Below, piece by piece: positions 45,273 through 57,480 of a stretch of DNA of 64,000 bases. Under the pieces are notes generated by a model. It searched no databases, was not told where the DNA came from, and was given only the letters and a program-made list of their open reading frames with translations. Position 1 is the first letter of the stretch. Each line of letters begins with the position of its first letter. The DNA is from Chalara sp. BL73. Lineage: Eukaryota > Ascomycota > Leotiomycetes > Helotiales. The position numbers and the translations under genes are program-made. The stretch spans positions 1,550,001 to 1,614,000 of the forward strand of contig CAKJVC010000068.1 of assembly GCA_918026815.1 (NCBI GenBank), written 5' to 3'.

Positions 45273-47018
45273 CGTAACATGAATTATTCCCCAGGACGAT
45301 CATGAGGAGAAGATCTTCGCGGAGAGGTACTTTATTAATACAAGTCAACATTCCAACTTTGAAGTCAATATCACTTTGGGCAATTCAGCTCTGGACGCCA
45401 AGAAAACGAGAACAGCTAGTTCACGGTAATTGGAAGCGCCTAGTATGTATCAAGCAAGGCGATGATGTTAAGTAGATTGATAAGCTGATATGAAGCAGCA
45501 AAAAGTATATTTTCTTTCACGGAACAAAGGCGGACCGCGGACGGGAACGGCAATCTTCGTCCGGAACAAAGAAGCAGAATATTGCGTAACCGACAGACGC
45601 GTATGTTGCGATTGTTTGTGCACATCTGATGCTTTCCACCTCTCAAAGCAACCTTAAGGTAACTTCCGCCAGATCCCCTAAATTGGATATCGATATCGAA
45701 AGGACTCAAGGAGCGCGCTGCTCCTAAATTTGAATACCGGTGGGGTGGAAGGGCGGACATCAGTGATCAATTTCTGACGCAAAATGAACATTACGGGTAG
45801 GCTGGGAGTTCATCTATGGCTTAATTGAATTTGGAAAGCAACAATATTGTAGAGAGATGTTGGTGATTCAACAGAATGTGATCTGGCTTCCGCTTTGCGT
45901 TCAGCGTGGACCTGCAGTGTAGTTCAGAGAACTTTACTTATTGATGTGTCCTCATACTAGACTGCACAGATGAGAATATCACGTATCTTGATCTAGTCTT
46001 GCGGAAGAGAAGTGCTTGTTGGTCTGATAGAATGAAGTAGATACAATATGTCTACTATGGGAGACATTCTAACACTACTCGTCACTGCCAGGTAGTGCGG
46101 TGGCGGAGAAATCCACCGTAGAGTTGATTGCCGCCAAGTCTCGCTTACCTCCTGATAGTAATAGACAAATTTTCGGAAACATATCATTTCTTTGTTTCTC
46201 TACAATACTGTGCTTCTAGAACAAGCATAGGTTGCTGAGCTTCCATATGGATCCTTTGCCGTTGGATCTAGAGTTAAAAGGCTTAATATTAACGACTTGC
46301 CATAAGATATTGTGGCGTCCCTGCCACCCCGTTCTCGCTTCTTTTTACTTTTTACTTCACGATTCTATGGCGAAGGCTTTCCGTTGGTGAGGTGAAACTC
46401 GAACACAACAATCGCACACCACAGTGCATAATTTACAATATCTTGGCTCGTTCATAGACTAGAGCCCTGAACAAGATAAGTGCGGAGAGCCCGAAAGCCA
46501 AGAACCGTGCTGGGAATGCGAGCATCGAGTATGGGAGTGTGGTACTTCCTGTAGAACTGAGAAGCTAAAACTCTGGGACGAGTCTAAGTACTCGCTATGG
46601 CGCACTTTGATTGGGTCATACCGCGTTTCACATTTACGTAGCAGCTGAACGACAAGTTGTTCATCTGAATTTAGAGTGTTGCGGGCTTGGACTTCTCAAA
46701 GAATTTGACTCTGCAGGCTGGGTGTGAAGCCACGTTAACGGATAGCCCGAATTATTGGGCTTTTCAGAGATGTATGCCCCTATGGTATTCCCTTTGTCGC
46801 AGAATCTGCCTCCAAAGACAGTTTCCTTGTTACCTTGTCAAGCTTGATAGAATTGATTGTTATGGATTGCCTTCGATTGAGATGTATATAATGAACGTTG
46901 ATTTTCTCAAATACCCTCTGCACTAAGCTAGAAACTTTCATTATTCCAACCTTTGTTCCACCTATACAAACCCAAAGTTCATCCCAAGACCATCATTATT
47001 ATCCATTCTATTATCATA
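45273..47018. promoter_or_regulatory. Divergent promoter region between GT2 and GH16 genes
   Basis: 1.75 kb between two head-to-head genes. Short frames inside have no support. A TATATAAT box (46885-46892) lies 127 nt upstream of the GH16 start. Nothing comparable is clear for the GT2 gene. Confidence 0.5.
46885..46892 (+). promoter_or_regulatory. TATA box of the GH16 gene
   Basis: TATATAAT, 127 nt upstream of the ATG at 47019. It is followed by a C/A/T-rich leader typical of fungal 5' UTRs. Confidence 0.5.
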
Positions 47019-48683
47019 ATGGACAGAAGAAACGCAATAAGCCACAGTGCTTTGGGCACACCTCAGGCTTCATCTTCCACCGCAGCAAGCACCATTGAGT
47101 TCCAGAATCCCTTCGAGACACCCACCTCCCAATCTTCCGTTGGCTCAGAAGGCTCAAAAAGCTCAAGAACCTCTACTAGAGATTCGATCCGCTCTGTGCA
47201 TGCTTCCTGCATAAATCCACGTATCAAGCCACCAAGACAACGCAAGTTCAAGTCTGCACGCCTTAATGGCACTTATGAAAAACCATGGCGGTCAATCAAA
47301 AACCACCGCATGCTTTGGGATAAAGTGATCTTCTGGGGTCTCGCCTTTATGGGGCTGTGCATTGGAGGATATGTAATCTATACTGGCTGGATCAGTGTCG
47401 AAAATCCTTCAGTAAGTTCTCAAGTCAGGTTCCCATCTTGTGAACAGTGCTTAGTGGTGGCTCTAGTACTGTCTGGTATTTCAAGACGATTTCAGCAACG
47501 GGATAAATGAGACCGATTGGAGTTACGAAACCGAGATTGGTGGCTTCGGCACAGGCTCCTTTGATTGGACCACAAGAGATGAGAAGAATGTATACACAGA
47601 TGAGATGGGTTTACACAGTATGTTTAATTCTATACGGGATGTTACTTTGGTAACTAGGAAAGAGTTTCGTTTGCCCCTCGAGTAGCGAGACAGTGTTTCT
47701 TCTAGAAATATTGTCTCGGCGCCCAGACGGCTCCGAGAGTTGTTGCCTCTGACAAAGTTTCAGTGCTTTCAATGCTTATTCCTGACTTAGTTGTTCCTAC
47801 AATCACAACCGAAGCGATAAACCTCACTTTGGAACAGATTACGAATGGCTATACTCTCAACCTTACTGCGGAAGGGATCTGCTCTTCCACAGACGCCTTG
47901 GACTGTGTCAGGGTGAGCAATTCAACCACAGGAGTTGTCATCAATCCAGTTAGAAGCGCTCGTTTGACAACCAAAGGCAAACACAATATCACGTATGGGA
48001 AAGTGGAAGTGGTAGCAAAGATGCCGAAGGGGTCTTGGCTCTGGCCAGCCATTTGGATGATGCCCGAAGCCAACGCCTATGGGTCGTGGCCAGCTAGCGG
48101 AGAGATCGATATCGTGGAATCGAAAGGTAACGATGGGAGTATGTACGATGGAGGTCGCAATGTAGTAGGCAGCGCGCTACATTGGGCTCCGAGTTCTATT
48201 CTTGATGCTTTCTGGAAGACCATGGGCGTCCGATATCTGAGACGCACAGACTACTCCGAGGCGTACCACGTCTTCGGAATGGAATGGAGCGAGAAGTACA
48301 TATATACCTGGGTTGATACTCGCATCCAACACACGATGTTTATTAAGTTTGGGAAGAAGCAAGGAATGATGTTTGAGCGAGGTAAATTTGCTGGGATGAA
48401 TGCCAACGGATCTGTGTCAGTAGACCCTTGGTCGCAGACAGGCCGATATAACACTCCTTTTGATGGCGCGTTTTACCTCATACTCAACGTCGCGGTAGGG
48501 TCCACGAATGGGTATTTCAAAGACGGATACGCGAACAAGCCGTGGGTGGATGGATCGAAGACCGCGTCGGCTGATTTCTTAAAGGCTCAATCTTCATGGG
48601 AGCCTACTTGGGGAGCTGGTGACACCCGTGGAATGGCAGTGAAAAGCATTAAGATGTATGACCGTGGCAGTTGTGGGAAGTAG
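47019..48683 (+). CDS. Membrane-anchored GH16 family glycoside hydrolase / transglycosylase
   Basis: Exons 47019-47411, 47467-47617 and 47791-48683 splice in phase to 478 residues. A 101-residue Ser/Arg-rich cytosolic head is followed by one membrane segment (102-123, VIFWGLAFMGLCIGGYVIYT) and an extracellular GH16 domain: a type II membrane protein. The domain opens with VFQDDFSNG. It has PVRSARLTTKG, LWPAIWMMPE and the catalytic ExDxxE set in GEIDIVES (Glu286, Asp288, Glu291), intact, and ends with DRGSCGK. Several NxT/NxS sites suggest glycosylation. Relatives cleave or rearrange beta-1,3/1,4-glucans; the exact substrate is not visible. ATG 47019 is preferred to an upstream in-frame frame because it lies just after the leader. 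The acceptor at 47790 was chosen by homology (GLHIVPTITTE). Confidence 0.9.
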
Positions 48684-49630
48684 AAGGCTCAGTTATTCAA
48701 AGGGTATTTAGAACACACTGTATTTATCTATATTCAAGAACTTGTTTCTTCAACTCGGCGCGGCTGAATGTCTTATAAATAAAGTAGAAACATTGTACAG
48801 GACAAACTGCGGGGGAAACCCGGAACTTGGAACAGCAAGCAACAAGATATAATGGAATCAACAATGCTATGGGGTTGCAGGATAACTCAAGGCACAGATG
48901 ATAAATACACACCAGCCTAACTCCACCCTGACTCCAAAGAATTTACTAAAGTCACACCAATCTCGCCGTGCTTGGCAGAGACTGATTTTGGTAAAAGTTA
49001 CGACTTGGCAAAATGGTGTTTCAAGTCAAACATGGACATGGCCCTGAGAACTAGAAACATTGTTTGCTTATACAGTTCTTCTTCTGACTTTGCGGTGGCG
49101 AAAATGGTCCTGAGTTGAAAGATGGAAGACCATCATATGATAATTATTGTCTCTTGGTGCAATATCATGGACTCCACCAGATGCAACTATCGACCGGCTT
49201 GCGGTCGGGTGAAACTGTAGATCGGGCTTGGCTTATATCGCCCGGTCTGTGTACCTCAAATTCTGAGTAGTGAAGTCCTCCAAGATAAGAGCCCTTTGCA
49301 TATTCCAGGCTCTCGTTTGATGTCTTGAGGATCTGCTTTCAATTGAGTAGAAAGCTCACAGAGTTAAATGTACAACCTGAGAGCAGAGAAATGTTTAACG
49401 AGAGATATATTTATTGTACGTCTCACACGGCTGCTATATACGACATTTTCCTTCTCGCTTCAAATACAAAGCCCCCAGATCTATATCCAAATCCGTTCCA
49501 ATGTGTGAACCATCACGCCGAGATCGCTGAAGAACACTATACAAAAGGAACAGGGTAAAAAAAGGTATCATTAGAATCGAACTCATTCACATAACATATA
49601 CACATTGCACCACATCTGTTCTATACAAGC
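48684..49630. other. Convergent spacer
   Basis: About 950 bp between the ends of the GH16 gene and the receptor-like gene. No coding signal. Confidence 0.5.
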
Positions 49631-51716
49631 CTATATCCACTCCGCTTTGTTGACTCCTTCGGGTGCCTGGCGCTGTGAATTCGAGCGTTCGGGCCCAGCG
49701 GTGGGAGATTTCACAGTCTTTTTCTCTGGTGAGTACACTGCGGGACTTAATTGGCAGGGCTCTTCAAGCTTATCGGACTTGTTCTCAGGCGAAGCTGTGC
49801 GTTGAGGTGGGAGAGTGAAGCCAACATTTCTCGGCGTCGGTGGAAGTGTCTTGTTTACAGATGATATCGGGGATGTCTGTGTAGGGGACCTGACGAGTGT
49901 GTTGAGCGGGCTTGGCTTCGCCTGTGGCGGCGAAGTGGGTCGTGCAACGTTTTGAGTTTGGACACGTAATGGCGAGATAGGACGTACAGAGTTCGGGTTA
50001 TATGCGGAAATAGGCACTGGAAGAGTCGCTATGTCTTCCTCCGATGGAGATATTGCAAATGCTGAGAGCCTCAGTCCAATTTGTACAGTTGCAGACGATA
50101 TACAAGACGAGTCACGTCGATGACCTTTGGATTTGCTTCCAAATACATCTGGTGGAGGTAAAAGGTCGCTAATGTCGTAGACTGAGGTAGGCTCCTGTCT
50201 CGTGCCACTTGGGCCATTGGGAAACAGCGAATATGACTGCTTTCGAACATGTCCATATTGCACGGCATTGGTCGCTCTCGCTGGGAGTTCTGCGATTGGC
50301 GTAGTAGCCTTGGGCATATTTTGTATCCCAACAACTCCATTCGCCTTCATTGGGCTATATTGGATTGGCGATCGGATTGGTGATCGGATTGGTGGGGGAC
50401 TCCTTAACGATTCCATACTCTTTTCTCGCCCAGCATAGCCGATCAAGTTAGTCTGACTCAATGACTTAGCAGCAACCTCGTAAGGCGAACGAGGTCCTGA
50501 AACAGGATCAACAAGATGGTTTCCATATGCCAATTCATTGGGGCCGAACATCCGGATCTCATGTTTCTTCAGATCCCACGACCTGCCGCCCTTGGGACCA
50601 AAAGATGTAGTCGCAGTATTGGATCTCAAGAACAAGTGCAACAAGCCGGACATTAAGCCGGACAGGTTCAATACCACGGTTGCCATCATTGCCGCCTTTA
50701 TATCGCCATTGCCAATGGTCTGAGAAACAAAGTATGGTATAACGAATCCCTTTTAAAGGAAAATTATTAATATGCCTCCATAAGAATTTGAGAAGTGTAT
50801 GCTTACCAGAGACACTATACCCACGATAAGGTAATAGACCATCCTTGAGGCGGCAATTCTCTGATGCTGGTCAATAAGATTAACCGTCGATAGTCTGATA
50901 AATATTGTGATAGCGCTGATAATCATGAGGCCGGCGCAGGTTGATGTAATGATCAATCCTTCGAATCCGAAGGCTGAAATGTACCACAATAGCGACGCAA
51001 AGCATCTATCCGGCTCAGGCTGAACGAAAGAGATAACCCAAGTGCCAATAACCATAATAATAATCGTCACAACGCATACTGTAACATCGTATTTGCCTCT
51101 TGCTTGAAATGGTAGCCCTCGAAGCGAGCGCAGCGCACACTCTAGGCCAAAAACAACTTGCACAAATGGAACGATGAATAGCGCTGCTCTTATTAGTTTT
51201 GTAGACCATTAAACATCACAAATACGCACCTGGCCACATGAATTGTGCTATGAGACCACATCCTGTCGTGAACAAGGAGGTCAAGCCCGTTCCTTGAACA
51301 GCTGCAAAGACCAGCCCTTGAATGACGATCGAAATGGCTGTAAGTAAAGGGAATGTTTCCGCCGGATGAATTGTAGACATGCAAAATTTCCTTTTCCAAG
51401 TCAGCACAACCTGAACCACATTCCTAAGGTCTTCCACCTACGAAGCTCGGAATTTGGGATTGCATCGTTTCGAGGCGCAATAGCAGTCGTAGAGTATGCT
51501 CGCAGCAGTGGCAAAAGCGGCTAGTATATTGAAGGACGCCAAAATGATCGTTGATGTTCTGACAGACTTGCTTTCTGCAAACACCAGGTTTTGTATAAGA
51601 TACAAAGTCGCGGTTGAATTCTTCCCGCTCGCAGTAACATTCGCCGCGACCTGAGCCTGCGAGCTCCATGCCCCAAAGCCCCGTGCCAGCACCGCTGTCA
51701 TCGAATCCGCCATCAT
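49631..51716 (-). CDS. Seven-helix membrane protein, GPCR-like
   Basis: Exons 51716-51442, 51390-51230, 51186-50807 and 50749-49631 splice in phase (introns 51, 43 and 57 nt) to 644 residues. Hydrophobic helices: TIILASFNILAAFATAASIL, LLTAISIVIQGLVFAAVQ, LFIVPFVQVVFGLE, VTIIIMVIGTWVISFV, LIITSTCAGLMIISAITIFI, MVYYLIVGIVSL and MMATVVLNLSGLMSGLLHLFL, about seven in all. After the last helix comes RSWDLKKHEIRMFGPNE, then a 300-residue Ser/Pro-rich cytosolic tail with a repeated RSPI. Topology and tail resemble fungal seven-helix receptors; ligand and G-protein coupling are unknown, and I cannot assign a receptor class. A second ATG at 51713 is equally possible as start. Confidence 0.8.
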
Positions 51717-53839
51717 TCCCAGCTTCCTATCCACCAGTGATTGTCCAGCAGATATAGTGTTAGGCAGCGAGCCCTGGCGTAGCCGTTTGTGGTGTTATTA
51801 AGTCATGAAGACTGAAGAGTTTGGAGTGCAATGAGTGTGAGTGAGAGAACAAAGGGTCTCGAGAGTGAGGAAAGAACGTAATGAGTGGGGGCACCAGTGC
51901 ACAAAAGGAAGATGAAACAGGAACCTGATCCAGCAGTAGTGAAAAGAAGAGCAGGCGAATCGAAAGAACGACACAACAAACTGGCAACAAAAATCCAGAA
52001 AGAACGTCGAAAAGGCCAGGCTCGCAACGGTTAAGGATCGCATGAAGTATATGAGAAAATCTCATGCATCTAATCAGTGGTCCCCCAGGGCGGGACAAGG
52101 CTAGGCCGGGAGTGCCAGGGTCAGTAGCACCTATCTTGTAGTGGTGACTCTCTCCGGCACTAGGGAAATATTGGGCACGGGAGCCACAGGTTTCATGATC
52201 CCCAGGACACCAGGATGCCTTACTGGCGTCATATTTTGTAGCAAGTCGCTCGACTCATGTGGATATTTTGTGTTTTCAAAATCGACACTTCTTTTCCTTT
52301 CCCAGCTCTTTCACAAATCGATTGGAAAGGCCTGGGCACCGAGTGCACGAAGCATTTGAGTGACCATATGGCGATGGTATCGTATCGCTATCGGAGCGTG
52401 TCCTTTGATGATTGCTCGGCAAAGGCATTGCTGAAGCACTTGGAGGTTTCGATGTCGTCGCAGACTCTCGCTTAAGGCCCTGAAGTCGCATTAGGTCCAA
52501 GCTTGCACATGGGTCTGTATGCAAGGGACGGCTCCAACCAACTAGGGGCCTGGAAATAAAATAGAACAATTCCCACGAAGCTACTGTACTCTCCCGAGTC
52601 AAGCCCCAACAAGCTTGCTGTATTTACACATAATTGACCCATCCTTTCTGATTTGGTAGCCTCAGGGGCACATCCACATTATGGCGTATATTGGAGACAT
52701 TCGAGCATCTCACTGGTCGCACGCAAACTCCTGTGTGGTATGTGATTGTGATTGAAGTGCTCTAGTATTGCAGGCGAAAGCTCTTCCAAACAACTGGGCT
52801 TCCGTCATAGTAGCGTACGCCAAGCTATATCTGACTAGACAACCGTCCTGGAGTGATATTACCATCTCGAATACCTCAACCTCAAATAGTGCGTTGGTTT
52901 TTTATTACAGATATAGATTCGACCGAGAGGATACAAGAAGTTGAGCATAAGAATCTTCCATCTCGAAGCACACTATTCTGAGCTTCGAACACCAAGGCCA
53001 AATGGGCAGAAATGGAGTGGCGCAGTGTGAAGCTTGAGGAGTCTCAAGATATGAGATGAAACTTCCATAACGATGAACTCATCCGAACCGTCTGACAACG
53101 ATTCGCACAATTCCACATGCAGCATTTTCTTGGGCTATCTGAGGAACAATCGAGCATTTGTATATAGTGCAGTCAATCGTCAAAAGAAAAGCAGAGAACG
53201 AACCGATAGTGAACGACATGATGAAGAATAGAATCCGAATACAGTAGAAAGGGTGCGTGGAGAATCTTTGGCTCCTTGGCATCCCAACCTTAAATTTAAC
53301 CTTCAGCGTCTCCACGTGACCATGAGCAGTTTAGGTTGTGCCCTGGCATTGATCTTGTAACCCCGCAATTAAGCCCAAATGAAAGTTAAATTTTCATCTG
53401 AACAAAAAGAATCGAATTGTTGCCTTGCCTATTCTAGCTGGGGAAGACAAAAATGAGAATAGACTAGACGTGTTGCTTCGGTTTACTATCACAAAGTTTA
53501 TCTTGAAATTGAGAAAATTTGTAGGCCCCTATCCTTACTTCTTGGGTCATCTTTTATCTTGTAGGCAAAAGTGGTCATTTGGGCCATAGAGGAGGAGGAG
53601 CCAGGTCTAGTACTTAAAACACATGGCCGCGAAATGCAGTAGCGCAATCACTACAGATTTGTTGCCCAGAGAAAATCGGAGAATAAACTCAGGGTCGTCT
53701 GATATCAAACCCACCGTTGCGTAGGCATGGTACCGCATGAATTTCACCCCGCGCTCCCGGTTCTCATGAAGCGTTCATAGGTTCATGCTTTGTGAAAACG
53801 TTTAAGCTTATCACCCTCAGGTATCACTTTCATCTTAAA
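51717..53839. other. Intergenic; pyrimidine-rich leader of the receptor gene, then nothing clear
   Basis: The first 300 bp are CT-rich on the minus strand, as in fungal promoters and leaders. A minus-strand frame at 52276-52602 (Ser/Arg-rich, 108 codons) has no support. The rest shows nothing. Confidence 0.45.
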
Positions 53840-54369
53840 TTAGCCCGCGTTCTCACCCGCAATCATGGTAATCGCCGCCAACAAAGATTGGCTCAATCTC
53901 TCATGGAACTGGATTCTTCTTTGGAAGATACCGTGCCAAGACTCGATTGGTTTGTTGTTGATGCCTCTGTTCGCATGGTACCTAGGATGTGCGGTGCTGA
54001 GGCACGCCCGGCTCTCGGATGGATCCGAAAATTGATTTCTGGTTCTTGAAACAAGCCGGGAGATTCTTGGAACTCGATCCTCAAGAAAACACCTCAATCT
54101 ATCTGAAAAGTGTATGATCCGCTCGGTCAAGTTCGTGGACATAGTAGAGAGTTCTGGAAGGAGAGGCGTAGAAGGTCCATGCTGGTGCTTTGATCCCACC
54201 TTTCGATTCTCAAGGCCGAGATTCCCGGACGGTTGTTAAGGCTCTTGTAGAGCACTACGATTTGGCGGTTGCCACCGCGTAAAGTGCCAGATGAAGATAT
54301 CTTTTCTACAGGAAGGCGTGCCTTGGTCACGAAAAACCAAACTTCATTCTCAATGACATCTACCATCAA
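53840..54369 (-). pseudogene. Possible gene relic, family unknown
   Basis: Two overlapping minus-strand frames: 54369-54127 (VIENEVWFFVTKARLPVEKI and KSLNNRPGISALRIERWDQS) and 54199-53840 (TERIIHFSDRLRCFLEDRV). They look protein-like in sequence but change frame near 54130-54190 without a proper intron, and no family is recognised. A small decayed gene is one reading. Confidence 0.25.
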
Positions 54370-54746
54370 AAAGTTAGGTACGAGAGAATGCGCTAAACCG
54401 TCTATACCGGGCAGTTCAACCTGTCAAAAACTCAAATACGTTGTTATATGGGAACTTCATGTATTCCGAAGACTGACTCATGGAGCCACTTCAGCTTGAA
54501 GATATCAAACGCTAGAGTTTGCCCCCAATAACCGCCTGCCTATCATTTTTTCCCCCGTATCTTTCTATTTTCAATGTCAGGAGGTAACACATAATTCAGT
54601 TCTATTCTTTTAAATTGCATAATTTCTCATCCCAGCAATACCTCTCATCCCGTCTATGGCACTCCTCGTCACGATGAGATTTAATCCAACCAAATCCAAC
54701 CCGTTTGCAATGCGACTTTACTAATTACCGATGGCTTATCAACGAG
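54370..54746. other. Intergenic
   Basis: AT-rich, nothing seen. Confidence 0.4.
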
Positions 54747-55376
54747 TCAAAACGTGTCATTTTTATTGATTATACTGCTAATTGTTAAATCCGACAAACA
54801 TATTGGTGATAGTCGTGAATTGTGAACGTAAAACTCCGTTTGTTGGACCAAAATTACTAGGTCATCTTTAATTTCATCCACATATGCTGCGCCATCTAGG
54901 AAGCCACATCTACCACAAGGGCTGCGATCTGACCAAATGCAAAGTGTGTCGAGCATGGTGAAATTATTCATGATAATGTCATCATGTGAAAGTAATAGGA
55001 CTGCCACTTCTGATTTTTGTTGGACTTGTGCTAAAGATGTGTGTATACGAGACATGTGGGCATGTCTAAGCCAGTGGAAGTCATGAAGCGATAGAGTTCT
55101 AGCGTCGCCCAATTTATCTCCAGAGAAGAGATGATACAAGGAGAGGCTGCTGCAGTCGCAGTTGAAGATTCCGAAGTGCCAACAGGTCGAAGTAAATTGG
55201 GTCTCTTCGCTAACAATCACATTTACTGACGTCAAATACAAGAGAATCATTGGAAAGAAACTTGGAGCTTCGCAAAGTCTCCTTACGCCCTCGACAATCA
55301 GCGGCAGTGATTCTATCGAGTATGGTGCAGATAGGGAGACTGTTGATTGAAGAACAATTACTCGACCAGGTGGCAA
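54747..55376 (-). CDS. Unassigned 209-codon frame
   Basis: A long frame for this region. The stretch SLHDFHWLRHAHMSRIHTSL and the following alternation of hydrophobic residues loosely recall the LRR-like second half of fungal F-box proteins, but no F-box is visible and the start is not an ATG in a good context. It may be an internal exon of a decayed F-box gene, or chance. Confidence 0.25.
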   Translation of the reverse strand: MPPGRVIVLQSTVSLSAPYSIESLPLIVEGVRRLCEAPSFFPMILLYLTSVNVIVSEETQFTSTCWHFGIFNCDCSSLSLYHLFSGDKLGDARTLSLHDFHWLRHAHMSRIHTSLAQVQQKSEVAVLLLSHDDIIMNNFTMLDTLCIWSDRSPCGRCGFLDGAAYVDEIKDDLVILVQQTEFYVHNSRLSPICLSDLTISSIINKNDTF

Positions 55377-56553
55377 GGCAAATACTGCATCTTCTTCCTC
55401 AAATCATGAGGAAGTTTTGGAAAATAAGGTGAGCATCCTCGTCGTTGATACAATCTGAACCCGTTTTATTAGCTTACTCAATATACATGATATCAACCTG
55501 GTGTCTAGTATTTATCGAAGGGTAAGAGTATTGAGTCCATGGAGGGGGGTAGTTTTATGCTCGTAAACCGCCATCCTTGGTAAGCCTTGTTGTGGTAGGA
55601 CTGATATTAGACATGTACGATTAGCGAGGATGATTTGCAAGCTGAGAAAGTAGTTTTGGCACAGAGTAAAAATCTCTAGTGGCCCCGCTTCGTTCACGAA
55701 GCCATAGATAATGTTGGTTTATTCATACTGCTGTCTCTCCGGAAATTCAATCATCAATAGATCAGATTTAATTCAGGATAATTTCGCCTATTTGGAAATC
55801 AAGCCCGGGGTCAACCTGCACACCCAATTTAGGTGAAACTGAGGGTCTAGGGTGAGAACTATGATTAGGCAAAGTTTATAACATATTTTTCTATAACACT
55901 TGACTTTCTATACTAATCCTCTAATATGAACATCTGATATGAATATTCGGTTACAGGCGATGAGAGAACAACTCATAAGGCCAATATATGACTAAGATTG
56001 CGCTGTGGATAACAAACGATCACATTAGAGGCAATTGAGGCTCATACAACGAAATGATGAATTGTACACAGCCACCTTCAATGGCAGATGGAATATGCAG
56101 CTGTTCAGTGATTGCTGTGCTTATCTATGCTCTCTGCCAACAACTTTGGAAACGTGCAGTCTCTGTGAGACTCAGCAAGCCCACGCACGATATGTATACA
56201 AGGAAAAAGAAGGTCGGTCCCTTAATCTGGTATTGTTGCAAATACCGAGACTGTGGGGTTGGCAGAAATTGTGGGCGGTCTGCCTGATCGGGACTAGCTT
56301 ATCTTGGTCTTACCCCAGGGATGCCGGGACCAGTCAATGATGCTCTGAGCTCAACATCTATTAAAATTTTCCCTTAATGACGTTTCTTGCATTTCAAATT
56401 ATCTCGAATTTTCAAGTACATATGTATGATCGAGAGCTTCTCCCTATTATTGCCAGGGATCCCCAGGTATTGTGTGTGTCAGTGTCCTAAAAACGGCAAG
56501 ATACAAACAGAACGTTCCGTTACACTCACTTCACACAACGCGCGTGTTAAGTA
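55377..56553. other. Intergenic, upstream of the 2EXR gene
   Basis: No coding signal. Short frames at 56035-56340 are unsupported. Confidence 0.45.
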
Positions 56554-57480
56554 ATGGCGATTGCGCCAGACCTTAACAATAGCTATCAAAATGATGAGCC
56601 TCCGCCGTACTTTGAAGTATGTGGGAACAGTCCACGCCAATGTTCTGCGGCCATGTTTTCCGTATTCCCGGAGTTGCCTACCGAGTTGAGGATGCGTGTA
56701 TGGCAACTAGCTCTTGAACCTCGAATCGTTAGATGGAGCCAGACAAGCTCTTCGGACGGTTCGCACAGCGCCCTTGAGGCTTTCCCTAAATCTGTATCTT
56801 TATTATCCGTATCGCAAGAGGCTCGAACAGCAGCCTTCCTCTATGGAGAATACCAAACCTTAAATACGAAATCCAAGATATACTTCAGCCCTATGCTCGA
56901 CTATTTATGGTTTAATCCTGGGTGGTTTGATAGCAGATCTGTACTTGCGCAACAGCGTACCACGTCGCTGGCTCTAGAAATGGGTGCTGTATTTCAGGAC
57001 TTTGCTTGCGTCAAGAAAGTGATGGTTCATCCAAACTGGGATACAGAGCTCGAAGCGAAACCTAGTATACAATTTACACGTTTACCATTGGTAGAGCAGG
57101 TCCTCGTTGTTGCGGATGAAAAATCGGTTGGTCTCCGTTCGGAAATCATGCTACGAACCACAAAGGAAGTTACAAGACATTATTTGATGTTTCATGAGGG
57201 CAAGCAGAATATCAGGTACCCTCATGTTGCGGTCGGATGTTTGCGATGGTCAGCGGCCGGAAAGGACCAAAGCCCCAGCTCTCCTGGCTCTGGTCCACAA
57301 TTAGTGGCGATCTTTGAGAGCAGCGAGGAGATGAAGGCTCATCTGTCATCCGTTTTGAAAGCGGAATTAGAATTCACCAAGCAGCGTTTTGGTCAACCGA
57401 AAATTGTCCACAAATTGCGTTTCAAGCGGCAGCAAACTGAGAACGTACCAATCAATTCTACGCATCCAATCGCTAGTTGA
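56554..57480 (+). CDS. 2EXR domain protein
   Basis: Single exon, 308 residues. After a 36-residue Pro-rich lead comes FPELPTELRMRVWQLALEP (38-56), the start of the fungal 2EXR domain. It continues through VSLLSVSQEARTAAFLYGEY, YFSPMLDYLWFNPGWFDS and a conserved middle with LVEQVLVVADE. The C-terminus is basic (KIVHKLRFKRQQ). 2EXR proteins are abundant in Pezizomycotina and have no known biochemical function; an F-box-like adaptor role has been guessed but is unproven. The frame is clean and complete. Confidence 0.85.
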   Translation: MAIAPDLNNSYQNDEPPPYFEVCGNSPRQCSAAMFSVFPELPTELRMRVWQLALEPRIVRWSQTSSSDGSHSALEAFPKSVSLLSVSQEARTAAFLYGEYQTLNTKSKIYFSPMLDYLWFNPGWFDSRSVLAQQRTTSLALEMGAVFQDFACVKKVMVHPNWDTELEAKPSIQFTRLPLVEQVLVVADEKSVGLRSEIMLRTTKEVTRHYLMFHEGKQNIRYPHVAVGCLRWSAAGKDQSPSSPGSGPQLVAIFESSEEMKAHLSSVLKAELEFTKQRFGQPKIVHKLRFKRQQTENVPINSTHPIAS

